A DNA stretch of 64,000 nucleotides from Phyllostachys edulis (taxonomy: Eukaryota; Streptophyta; Magnoliopsida; Poales; Poaceae): assembly GCA_036346405.1 (NCBI GenBank), contig CM070562.1, positions 111,760,412 through 111,824,411 on the forward strand, read 5' to 3'. Below are positions 34,296 through 45,427 of this stretch, piece by piece; the first letter of the stretch is position 1, and each line of letters begins with the position of its first letter. The translations under genes were made by a program, and so were the position numbers. Below the pieces are notes generated by a model, which was not told where the DNA came from, searched no databases, and saw nothing but the letters and a program-made list of their open reading frames with translations.

Positions 34296-37200
34296 ATCCA
34301 CGCCCAGTTCCTCAACACTTAGAATCAGCTGCTAACATACACATATCCTTACAACATTATATCACAAGCATACACGATTAGAATATGCATACACAGCTAG
34401 CATATATACATCGATAAAATTTTACAGCGTAAACATTTAGTAAATATGAAACAGAAGAAGAAATAAGAAAATAAACTTTCCAGTGGAGCGCCACAACCCA
34501 AGGGCAACTTGACTGGGATTAAAGCCGAAGAACCAACGCAATCGTCTTAACTTGAAATATTAATTAGAACGTCTTCACCTGCAACAAGTGGACAATTTCC
34601 ACTGAGTACGGAAGGTACTCAACAAGACTTACACAAACTACTAAAATGAAGTGTTTGATAGAACCTATACAAATGATTAGAATTGATATATGCATAAGGT
34701 TAACAACAGGAAGGTTATAAGGGTTCAATTGTGCGTAAAGCAATACAACTTAACCTACCATTGCTAAATTTTCATAAAGCAATTTCATAAATCAATTTGG
34801 ACTAAAACAGTAAATAAATGAAGAATAATCGTAAACAATAACCAATAATGAAGTGGTGTTACACCACCAACACACCAGTACATACTTGACTATTGAACCG
34901 AAATTCCATCCACCAAATAAAATTGGAATGTAAAATCTATACAAAGCGCTAATCAAATTCAAGCATTGTCCGTAACCGGGGACACGGCTATTCGAATAGT
35001 TTTAAACCCTGCAGGGGTGTACATCTTTACCCACACGACTTAGTTAGCCCGTAGCCCCTAGGATAATAGCACACTGCCTTTGGTATGCCGGCCGGGTAAA
35101 CTAAGATTTGGTATTTTTCAACAAGTTGACACTATTGAGTTGGAATACCCATGTGCGACTGATCCCGCTTAAATGACGACTGATAGCATCTATTCAACCG
35201 GGGTCCACATGTTGTGCCGGGAATACCGACCCAATCAATTAAATGCGAACTCGCATAATCGCACATATTAGACCGCAATGGGGCCTCAAGGTAATGCATA
35301 TGCGATGGAACCCATCTACGCCCTCACCCTTCTAAGAACATCTGATATCGATATAAACTTCACATGGCATACGACACGGCCCGAAGACTTAAGCATCTAT
35401 GCCATATGAAATCAATACACATGTCCTTACTCTCTGTTTCCAACTCAATAGTATTAACCCTTTACTTAACCAAACAATACCATACATCGCGTGTGGAAGT
35501 ACGTTGGGGCTTGAATCATCCAATGATGTTCACCTTAATCAATCCGCATAAGACAACCACATTTCCCAATTCTCGCACACTACGGCACCATCACTAGCAT
35601 CCACTTGTCCAGATTTGAAATTAGATTAGCAAGAAGGGTTTGAAATTCATTTCTCATTTAAAGAGACTAATAAAGAAACAAATACTGGAAATTCATTTGT
35701 GTTTCCCAGGATTGACAAGATAAGCTTGCCAAGCACTACCGTTCTAAAGACTGCATGGCTAAGCAATTTCTAGCCTAAGTATTTTAATACAAACAATACC
35801 TTAATTTGAGTGTATGATCAAATTTAAGGTAAGCCACAAGTTATGGGTTGTAACTAGATACTACACATGTCACAAATAATTTTTAAGGAATTAGCATGCA
35901 ACAGCTTATCACCAGATTTTATAAATCTACAGCTCCAAAATTGGGATCAATATGGTGCAGAGAGGATGCTTGCCTTGGTAGAAGTCCACTTGTTCACTCT
36001 TGTAGGCGTAATTATTCACTCCGCGCAATTCATAATCTAGAGAGAAAATGCGATAACGAATAAACACCAATAAAATCGAGAAATCCAAAATGCTCAAAAA
36101 TGCATGATAATTACATATTAATGAGGTTATGATTCTAGATGCATTTAGGTATAGATTTTAGTTTGATTGAAGTTCAATTCCTTATGAATTGGTTAAAGTT
36201 AATTCAATTTCTGGAGTAATCATAATAACTGATGATATCTAGAGTTTAGGTGATATTGTTTTCCTTAACAGGGCACCTAGTACTCACAAACAGTCTCTCT
36301 AGACATTTTATGCATGCATCCACGATGATCATACAGTCAAAATTAATCCTCTTATATGTTTTCTTATCAATTAATCTTTTAAAGTCTTAACAAGTATTCA
36401 AAGAATAGCTTATTTCATTGTCTCGTTAATTACTAAGATACTATTCACAAGTGGATAGAGTTAAAAGTCTAATCGATACTGGGGCTACATCTTGTCAGTA
36501 TATGTGGTCAACATGACCGCAAGAAAAAAAAGAAGACCGAATCGAGATTCGGTTAGCTAAAGTTTCAGATTTGGAAAAAGCTGAAAACCGACAACTTACA
36601 ATGGTAAAGTTTGTCGCTTTCTCGGATCATGAACAAAATGATGCTTTAGCTTAAGTTAATGCTAACTCGTAAAACTTAAAGCCTAACTTTTACTTGATAC
36701 CATTAATTGACAAAGAAGTAACAGAATAGAACAACTCGTCAGATATTGTCGGGCTTGTCAAAAATGTAATGAGTAATGTGATTGGAGATTTAAGGTTGAT
36801 TTTGAAATACTCTAAGCACAAGACTTTTGCTAAGGCTAAAGCTAATCTTAAGCAAGAATAATAACCTATACTAATACTTGTTGGTACTAATCATTCAAGA
36901 ATTTAAGATTTAGTTCAACGCTACGCTTTTTGATGTTGAAACCGAAAATGGGACAGATTACAAAAGGATGGTCTGTTGATCCAAATATATTACCGCTAAA
37001 CATTTTGTTTAAATTAAAAGTATTCATAACTAGTGTAGTAACTTAACTCAATATTTACTAGTATTAATTGACAAAAGCTCATAATTTAAGAGGTTGTTGT
37101 GTGCACCGCTTGCTTAGCCGACAATACCACGTGGTTTAACTAACTGCTTAGATGTCGATTGAGGAACACATATAAGCAAGGATTTTGCTGCAGGTACAGC

Positions 37201-39657
37201 TATTCTTTTAGCAGGGATAGTAACCTAATGGAACCTTGCTGACCCTAATCAGCAAGATCCACCGAAAGGAACAAGGCTATAGCTTTTGTCGGTTGATCGA
37301 CACTAAAATAGCAAAAATACTGATTATAGATTTCTTGATTTGGGAAATATACTAAGCAAAAGATTATTGCTAGAACCAAATCTAATCTCTAGAGTAGATA
37401 ATACACTAATCCAGCTCTTGCTAACCCATAATCGGCGGAGGAACAGAAGAGAGACAAAGCTACGACTTTTGTAGGTTTTGCCCGATAACAAAGAACAAAG
37501 AAGGGTTTTGGCTAAATAGCTGATTTGAAGGCGTCAAAATTCAAAAAGATTATTGCTTATGATGCTAGGGTTAAGTAGGAGGCTATCCGAACTTGGAGAT
37601 TTAAACAGGAAAGCTCAAAATCTTGGAAACGATATGAAAGACAGAGAAGTTAAGAAATATGGTATTTTGGTGACAACAAGATTCGAGCATCTTATGCACC
37701 AGCGAGTGATTCCAGTGGGTTAATTAAGTCCTTATGATGCTTAGAACAGAAAAGATTAGGATCAAGACTTACTCACCGGAGTTGGAGAAGAAGGGTTTGA
37801 GTTACTGGCCGAAAATAGTAAAGATCCAAATCCACAACTCCTGTTTGATCAGGAATGAAACTAATGGAGGATTTGAGCTATAGGGATCACAACACCTGAC
37901 ATGAAAGGAAAGAGATGAAGAATAGCTCACCGGAGCAAGAGATTACCCAAGGTGGTGCTTCAAGAAATTTCGGTCAACAGAAGGCAACCTCACGGTAGCA
38001 ACCTACACATGACACTAAACTCATGTTACGAAGTGACTACAACACCGAGAGGGATAAGCAAGAAGCGAGAGTAAGAGGAGCTTCTTTGAAAGGAAGAAAA
38101 TGAAGAAACTCCACTCGGTCAATAATGGCAGATAAGGATGAGGTTAGGGTTTAAATAGGATTTGAATCTCTGGAGCAAGTGAGAAGTCTCCAGAGATGAT
38201 ACGGTGGCAATTTGATGCCAGATGTTTAAGAATTATTGACGAACCTACAGTGTAGAGCCACCTCTCCGTGAAGAAGGTCGGCGGTGGTGCCCAAACGCGA
38301 GGAGGAAGAGGAGAGTCATCGACGAGTGGGTTCCGCCACAACCGTATCTAATTACGATAACGGTGCTCAAGGAAATACTCAGCGATCGATAGCCGCTCGA
38401 TTCAAAATGAATGGTCGCGATAGAAACAATCGTGGAGATTTAACCCAGAACTTTTAATATGGACCACACGATCCTAATCTAACTACCGCAGAAGGAAACT
38501 CACTGCGGTCTTCCAAAAGAAAATCAACCGCTTGATTTCTATCGAACGGTCGAGGTTCACAGAGGACTGTAGTCGGTCCGAACGGCTCAATCCTCGTGGA
38601 CCACACGATTAGATTCCAACGGCTGATATCTAAATGGGTATCAGAGCGGTCCGACGGCCCAATCAAGGAGGGCGTTGGATCCAAATCCACTGGTTGCTCA
38701 TGAAAGGGTGCTCGCCAAAGGAACCTAAACTTGATCCAACCGGTAACGTTGGATCTGATTTGAACGGCTCAGATTGGACTTGGTTTCGGGAGGTCCGAAC
38801 GGCTCACAAGATCGGGTCCACTCGTTGAGGATCTGACGGTGGAGATTGCTTTGGACTCTTGATTTGTCCGAGCAGTCCACTGGATCTAGCCCGTTCATGG
38901 AGGATCCAATGGCTGAGATTTAGAGGCGTTTTAGGATTTGGAGGCCATGACTGGATGCGGTGGGATGAAAATCCGACGGTGAGAATTGCAACGCGTGCGT
39001 TAAAAACTCGCACAGCCCCGCGGATCTCGCCCGCTAATCAAGAAAATGGACGGCTCGTGTTAAGCAAGGGTTGAGGCTAAGCTCAACGAATCGAGCCGGA
39101 CCAGTCTGCACTGGGTTGGACCTAACCACTCGGCTTGGGTCGCCACAAGACAAATGGATAGGGTTCAGTCGGGAGAATTGACCAGCCCAAATTCAAATCT
39201 TCCAAATGTTTGACCATGACTTTAGAAATAGCAAATGAATTTGTAAAAACATGAAATTTTGTAGAAAGATTACTGATAGTCTAGTGTTTATAAAAATTAT
39301 TAAACCTTACTGTTCATATAATATTTTGTATAATATAAATCCAAACTTAGTGTATGTTATAGATGTGTGTTTGAATTTTCGTGGTTTGAATTTAGCCCCA
39401 AAAATTTTGGGAAAAATTATATTAATTCATGATAATTATCCTAGTATTTAAATAAATTATTTTCCAGAGATCTCATGAACATTTATTTAAAATTTCTTTT
39501 GTGGCTTTAGTTTGAATTTAGAGATTTACATTTGATTTTAAGATTTACATTTGATTTTAGGATTTTCAAATGCATAATTTATGCACATGCTCTAGAAATA
39601 ATAATTATAATATAAAAATGCATATAATTACTGTTTATTAAAATTAGGGCTGTTACA
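34296..39657 (-). repeat. Element X LTR, right piece
   Basis: 5.3 kb without coding capacity. Landmarks shared with E are GGGACACGGCTATTCGAATAG then TTTACCCACACGAC (34980-35040). 38380-39060 repeats GATCC-(A)ACGGCTNAGAT-like units. It ends TGTTACA at 39657. Confidence 0.6.
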
Positions 39658-40490
39658 CTCCCGATACGGTGTACTTACTTATGTAAATTTTTCATAGTTT
39701 TATTCGTTCTGAATTTTTCTCGCAATTTCATATAAGTGTACTGTTTTGTACGAATTTGTAAATGTAGAAAAAGAGTTCCAAAAATTATGAATTTTGTTTT
39801 GAAGGCTCCTCACGTAGTGGACTTGATTGTGTAATATTTTGATAATTTTATATATGTTCTGGAATTGTCTCAAAAATTAAGGATTTAGGTCGCGAAAATT
39901 TGGATTTTAGGTTTCAGAAATTAGGGTTTCATGAATTCATGTGACTTGGAATGTATGAAAAAAGCTGCATTACAACTCTATTGGAGATGTCGATATACAA
40001 TATAGCGCATGAATTTCATGTTACATTTAGATCATTCATTTTCACATCGTCATGAAGTCCAATTTTTGTACGAGGCTTGGAGATTACAAATGTACTCGTG
40101 CTGATGAAATCTTTTGACCGAAGGTAAAGTGCGAGACACGAAACCAGAAACACATTATAGTCCGTAGACAGAAGCACGTTACATGTGGTCGCATAGCATG
40201 ATGGTTCGGCTAATTGCTTTAGTCATCCTCACAACTACTACGGTACACTACGACACAAGCATCTAGACCATGTAAGTATACATGCCTTCAGGAGATAGGA
40301 TTAACATGGTGGGTAGGGTGGGGGACTACTACGGAATAGCCCAACCTACTGCGTGGACCGAGGCCAAGTTAGATGCAAGATGCCTCATGCACCACCTTCA
40401 TGTTACGTTTGGATCATTCACTTTCTGACTGTGGAACTGCGTGAACAAGTTAGATGCAAGATGCCTCATGCACCACTTGGTTTGCACGTC
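39658..40490. other. Right flank of the nest
   Basis: 39658-40030 resembles another old LTR (GGCTCCTCACGTAGTGGACTTG). 40361-40478 contains two copies of about 30 bases around AAGTTAGATGCAAGATGCC. No gene seen. Confidence 0.4.
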
Positions 40491-40493
40491 GTT

Positions 40494-42060
40494 CTACTGG
40501 TGAGGGGGTTCCGTCCCATGCTGCATGGTGTTGAGAGCCGCCAATAACCCAGCATTGTGGTCTGTGATAAGGCATACATTGCACCGGTCTCCCACGACCG
40601 CCCGCTTCACGTTCGCCAGGAACCACATCCAACTGGATGTGTTCTCACTCTCCACAATGGCAAATGCCATCGGGAAAAGCTGGTCATTCACGTCGGCTGT
40701 TACCACAGTGAGAATGGTATCCTTGTACCTCCCCGTAAGGAAAGTGTCATCCATCGTGAGCACAGGACAACATAACTAGAAGCCCCAAACGGTCTGGGCG
40801 AAAGCCCAGAACACCCGATCAAGTATGAAGCGGTTGGGCCCTCTGTCAGCATTTTCACTCTTAAGCTTGTTTATGTACGTACCTGGGTTTGATTCAGTAA
40901 TCTGGTGAAGCAATCTCAACACAAGGTTGTACGCCTCTTTGTATATCATGTACATAGACTCGATGACTTTCTACTTGGCTCGTCGGACCTTACTGTAGCT
41001 GACTGGATAACCAACCAGATTGGCGACTTCTGATATCAGCATCTTGGAGGAGACAGACACGTCCGTCGCAACTAGGTGCCTAATGAGGCTTGTCACATAT
41101 GCGGAAGTCACGTTCCAATGCTACCGCAGAGACTCGCTAAGCTCGCAAGTGTGGTTGATCAACGCCTTGACCCTGAAGACCGAGCCAAAGATCTTCGCTC
41201 GTTGAGCATTGATCTTGCCAGGGCAGTCTTCCACTACGCACTTCACTACATACTGTCCTTGGTTGGACCGGTGCACTCGGTACACAAGATTGATGGACAA
41301 GACGTACCATGCTATAGCATGTTGCATGGCCACTTTGCTAGGAAAGCGCTGCCCAACTAAAAGGGTGTCAGCATCAAACCCCCAGTGAGAGCCTTCTTCT
41401 TGCAGCAGTACAAATGAACGCATTGCAATATCATCAAGTCTCGATGCCACGTAAGACACCTCTGATGACACAATTCCCCAGTTGGACCACCGGCCTGGTG
41501 TGCGTCCTCGTTGCTACCATCCGAGCTTGGGTCAGCGTCCTTGTCGGACTCCAACCCGAGAGGCTGGTCTGGTAGAAACTCATGGCAGTCAATGCGGGCC
41601 GACTACCACAATTTCACTCCCTCATTTAGCATAAAATTATTCGCAATTCTTCCCTCCGAGACAGCATATTTCGTGATGTCATCTTCAGGCTTGGGCTATG
41701 CTTGCCCGCTTGTAGAGGCCTCGGCATCATCAAGGTTTCCCGCCGACCTGCGTACGAAATTCACGTACACCATCAGCCTCCCGTGAATGGCCGCCTCGGG
41801 CTGGGAGACAATCTGCATGTACTAGCTCCATGCTATGCTTCCATTCACCTTGACGTGCTCGCACACGGCATTTGTGTATGTGATCCCCTCGTTCACAACT
41901 TTCTTCGTCGTTGCCTCCGTGATGAATTCCCTCCGGATACAGCTTCCAAGTTCGTGGATATTCATCGCGTCGAGCCCCTCCACCCAGACCACTTTGTACT
42001 GGCATCTCGATAGGTACAACCATCAGGTCCGGTCCGTACGAGACTATCGTCATAAAGCAC
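40494..42060 (-). pseudogene. Mutator-like (MULE) transposase, decayed
   Basis: Reading right to left: an N-terminal piece with VVWVEGLDAMNIHELGSC (about 41822-42019); the MuDR DNA-binding domain at 41121-41471 (VGQRFPSKVAMQHAIAWYVL, then CVVEDCPGKINAQRAK); and the catalytic MULE domain at 40494-40763 (MDDTFLTGRYKDTILTVVTA, then PMAFAIVESENTSSWMWFLA). Between the last two the frame is kept but has in-frame stops, at 41121-41123 and two more before LTMDDTFL. The C-terminal part after HGTEPPHQ is missing. Terminal inverted repeats were not identified. It is inactive. Confidence 0.85.
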
Positions 42061-42968
42061 TAATAAGTCTTGTATGTTCGAAATTATCTAAAGCCATAAC
42101 AACCCCATCCGAAGCACATATGTGTAATTAAATACGACAAATTGCATGCAAGTGATTACATATGTGTAATTAAATACGAATGATTAATTAATTGCCAAAA
42201 ATTTCCTAAAATTAATTAATTACCAAAAATTGCATGCAAGTGAAGAATCACCTTTTTTTTTTCCAACAAGACGCAAAGCCCAGCTTTTATAGAAAGCTAA
42301 TGAACCGATTACAGGGTTCCACGAACAAACTACGATCTTCTATTTGTACGATGTTTAGTCTCCGTTAAGCTTTTGTAATGACGAGGCTTTTGCAAACTGC
42401 TCCTACGTAATGTGCCGCTGAACATCTCTTGTTGCGATACTCTGATGTAAGATATTTTCCTGTAACAGAAATTTCACCATCCGATCTGCAACAAGATTCA
42501 TGCCATTGTACCTTTGTCCTCCAACTTCGGCGGCCACCGCCACCGAACGACCCTTCGACGAACACACGCTCCACCGATTGGAGTCTCGGGTTCGATCCTG
42601 TTTCGTTTTAACAGGAGGTGGTGCGAGGTTGCTGGCTCGTTGGATTCGGACGACTCACGAATCTAATTGATTTCGTACTCAAGAACACATACGCTGGGAG
42701 GAAAATCAGAACTACTTATTAGATCTATTTTGGGTGTGTACAATGAGAGAGGGTCATGTATATTTAGTAAGATCTGGGGGGTAGAGAATTTTTACGGCAC
42801 TTTCTTCTGCTAGGAAGGGTGGGAGTATAAATCAAATTCGGCTATAGATTTCTTAAAGGTATTATGGACTTTTTCTTACAGGTATTATAAAACTTTTGGG
42901 TAATCCTAATCCTGATCTCCCTCTTCTATTGGAGACCTCTCCCTTATGCCGCCGTCTAATTACAATTA
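42061..42968. other. Unassigned region with a T-run that may be a retroposon tail
   Basis: 42252-42262 is a T-run followed by sequence that on the minus strand reads AAAGCTGGGCTTTGCGTC before the A-run, a look typical of the 3' end of poly(A)-tailed retroposons. The element body could not be identified. The rest shows nothing. Confidence 0.3.
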
Positions 42969-43829
42969 CTAGATGCTTGCACAACGTCTGATTGGCTTTG
43001 CAACGAGCAGAGGGTACAACTGCGCGTGACGAGGCCGAGGCGCCGGCGGCGCTGACCGGTCTGTAGGGCGCCGGTCGCCGGTGAGGAGGCGGTCGATGAT
43101 GGACTTGATAGGACGCAGGCGGAGCAAGACGGCGTCGGCGAGGTACTGCATGTAGTGGAGCCGCTCAAGCAGACGCGGGGTCTCGATGGTCCAGGCTTGC
43201 CCACGGCCGTGCGCCACCGCGAGGACGTCTCGAGTGTGCTCGTGCTCTAGAGCTTGCTGCCGGTCCGCCCACGCGAGCGCGTCGTCGATGAGGTGTACGA
43301 TGTGGGACAGCTGCTCCGACGAGAGATGCTCGTAGACGAACATGCTGCGGGCCGCCCGTGAGTTCGTCTCCCGCGTCCGTGAAAGTGTGCGTCCACAGGA
43401 AGAATTTTCAACAATCCGTCGTAAAAGCGTGTGTCGACGGGAAGAATTTCCAACAACCTGTCCATGGGAAGAGTTTCCAACAGCCCACCAGCGAACCTGT
43501 ATGGGGTCTGGAGCTCCTTGGGGTTGCCGACGATGACGGCGCACCGCCGCCGCGAGCTTCTCCCGGAGGCGGTACAGCGGGATGTAGAGCGACACGGAGT
43601 TCCCCAGATAGCCGAGGAGCTCGTGGGCCAGAGTGAGCTGCTGCTCGGCCTCGCCGCCGTGGGCGTGGGTCGCCGTCTCCCACTCGGTTTCTTCGCTGCG
43701 CATCCACGCCCAGTTCCTCAGCATCCCCTCAAAGTCCTTGGAGAACTTCTCCAGGATGTCGCACCCGATCGGCACCGACGAGTAATCTACTAGTGCTACT
43801 GCATCTCTATCTCCTCCCATGGCCGCCAT
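42969..43829 (-). CDS. Unrecognised 286-residue protein ORF with in-frame LTR-derived insert
   Basis: An uninterrupted ORF starts MAAMGGDRDAVALVDYSSVP and is rich in GC-ending codons, like a real grass gene. The N-terminal part (about residues 1-115) and the C-terminal part (about 165-275, LSSEQLSHIVHLIDDALAWA, then LHYMQYLADAVLLRLRPIKS) look amphipathic and helical. I do not recognise the family. Residues about 117-158 are encoded by three retrotransposon LTR tips (43355-43482), yet the frame stays open. A TATA-like CTATATAC lies about 65 bases upstream on the minus strand. It could be a functional gene with an exonised insert or a recently damaged copy; comparison with relatives would decide. 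Confidence 0.55.
   Translation of the reverse strand: MAAMGGDRDAVALVDYSSVPIGCDILEKFSKDFEGMLRNWAWMRSEETEWETATHAHGGEAEQQLTLAHELLGYLGNSVSLYIPLYRLREKLAAAVRRHRRQPQGAPDPIQVRWWAVGNSSHGQVVGNSSRRHTLLRRIVENSSCGRTLSRTRETNSRAARSMFVYEHLSSEQLSHIVHLIDDALAWADRQQALEHEHTRDVLAVAHGRGQAWTIETPRLLERLHYMQYLADAVLLRLRPIKSIIDRLLTGDRRPTDRSAPPAPRPRHAQLYPLLVAKPIRRCASI
43355..43482 (-). repeat. Three tandem family-A LTR tips inside the ORF
   Basis: On the minus strand three successive segments start like the family A LTR: TGTTGGAAACTCTTCCC (from 43482), TGTTGGAAATTCTTCCC (from 43455) and TGTTGAAAATTCTTCC (from 43413). The last continues for about 59 bases with GTGGACGCACACTTTCACGG and GAGACGAACTCACGG, matching LTR positions 1-60 of the copies at 6248 and 7579. 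Confidence 0.8.
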
Positions 43830-43892
43830 GATCGACTCTCTCTCTCTAGCTGCTTAATTGAATCTCGACTCGATTCGACGCTCGATCGATCT

Positions 43893-43904
43893 TTGTATAT
43901 AGGC
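43893..43904 (-). promoter_or_regulatory. TATA-like box of the 286-residue ORF
   Basis: Minus strand CCTATATACAAAG, about 65 bases upstream of the ATG at 43829. Motif only. Confidence 0.4.
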
Positions 43905-44084
43905 TCGTGCATGCACAGGCATATCCAAACGATCTCGAATCGGACCCCAACTCGTGTATTATTGTTACTCCAGCTAAATTCATTTGGAGTCCCCATCGGA
44001 TTCACGTGACGTACGAGTATATATACGGAAACAGTTCGATTAATTTCCCTTTTAGAGGACAGGTCTAGCTAGTTGTACCTGTAG

Positions 44085-45427
44085 ATGGCTTCCGGGCCAT
44101 CTATCTACCTGGACCCTTCTAACTCTAATGCCGTGCTTGAGTACAACAAGCGATCTCAAGATCTTGGCAAGAGGAACCATCGACATTTGAATAAGATCAT
44201 ATGATGCCCAGGTTGCTGTTCGAGTTGGAAATATTTGAGTTGTGCAACCAGAGCATCTCTTTGAAGCATTCCAGGTATAGCTTTTGATGACACGGTGCAC
44301 CGTTTCAATTTGCAAATTTGCCAAGTAATAGTATACCACCAACACCAGAGACCCTCAGAGCCACAGCCACACACAACTGGCAAGTGTTGGCAGGGGAATC
44401 GAGGGTGTACATTCAACAATCCATTGTGCAAACATACATTCGTACACCAATTATTTCTTAGTTATGATGCGATCACAAACTTTTTTTTTTGTTTCAAGCG
44501 TTTGCTAACGTTTACTGAGTGAGTAGTACATGCATCATTCCTCTTTCTTCTCTTCTGCCACAGCACCTTGGGGTTCCACTAGAGGTTTTGATTCACTTGC
44601 ACCCTGCAAACAACAGAGTAAAAATAAGCACTTCAGAGGCTGAATCCCAAACAAATCAAGGATGGAAATCAATAAGCAGGTCAGGGCAGGAAGATCATCT
44701 TTTGAAGTCCCTTTTGCAAGGTGATCCCTGAAAAATAGCTTAAGAGCAGCAAAGAATGGCAGCCAACTCTACGTATCAAGTGTGCTTGGAACGAGGTGCA
44801 CAATTCACATGGTATAGTAGAACTGAACTAGGGGAAACCAAGCCAGCCACACTTCAGATCAGGCCGCTCACAATCTTAAACTATTACTAAAGTACAATAG
44901 CTTCACAGGAATCAAAGCCGAGAAATTTTCTGGGAATGATTGGAATGCAGATATAACAATGAATTAGCTTGGTGTTTGGCTACAATTAATTAATTAATGA
45001 TCAGGGAACGTTCTCTCTCGAGTCTCAAGTAATAAAAAGGACCTAAAAAATAATACTAGTTGGGAATCTGCATTATACACCAGCTTAAGGGCAGAAAGGA
45101 AAAAAATATAGCAGGAGCAGGGAGGCTTACTTCATCATTCTTCTTTGCAGTAGGCTTATATGGGCAAGCAGGTGGGACTCTTTCAGGTCTCCTGTATTCC
45201 CATCCAAACATGCGATAAATCTTGCTCTGAAATATCACTCAAAACATGAATCAATTTTCATAACACAAGTACAAATGTCTGTAAGCGTATCGACAACAGT
45301 ATGGTAAAATGCCTATGTGGGTCGTATGAGGCAGCGCTTAACAAGAACACTACCATGTCAATTTGGATTGCGAAAGAAGATTGGTATGATTCAGAACAGG
45401 GTTTGAAAGAAGTGGCAGTTTTCATGG
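44085..45427. repeat. Duplicated segment, copy 2
   Basis: Homologous to 12144-13310. Here the methyltransferase is represented only by its last codons (44088-44155; CTTCCGGGCCATCTA, then GAGTACAACAAGCGA, with the stop TGA changed to CGA). The neighbouring minus-strand gene is intact. The copies differ by many substitutions and by insertions of up to about 150 bases, so the duplication is old. Confidence 0.85.
44088..44155 (+). pseudogene. Fragment of methyltransferase last exon
   Basis: About 22 codons matching 12157-12213, with FRAIYLDP then a shifted frame and EYNK followed by CGA in place of the stop. No other part of the gene is present upstream. Confidence 0.75.

Larger units (their letters stand above)
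13602..39657 (-). mobile_element. Element X: very long solo-like LTR, split by nested insertions
   Basis: The left end TGTAAGGACTCAG at 13602 is preceded by CTCCC (13597-13601). The right end GGGCTGTTACA at 39657 is followed by CTCCC (39658-39662), a perfect five-base target duplication with TG...CA termini. X-derived sequence is 13602-13793 and about 34321-39657, roughly 5.5 kb in all, with no coding domain found. This suggests a solo LTR, or one LTR with its internal region lost. It shares landmarks with element E (GGACACGGCTATTC, then TTTACCC), and both have ACGGCTCAGAT-like repeats (38400-39060 here), so the two are relatives. Orientation follows the TGTAACA-type end read on the minus strand. 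Confidence 0.65.

Noticed and set aside
34296..39657. Search for gag or pol in element X
   Set aside because: Only short ORFs without domains, so it is treated as LTR sequence.
42585..42598. GGGTTCGATCCTG resembling a tRNA B box (tRNA or SINE)
   Set aside because: No matching A box at the right distance and no tRNA fold seen.
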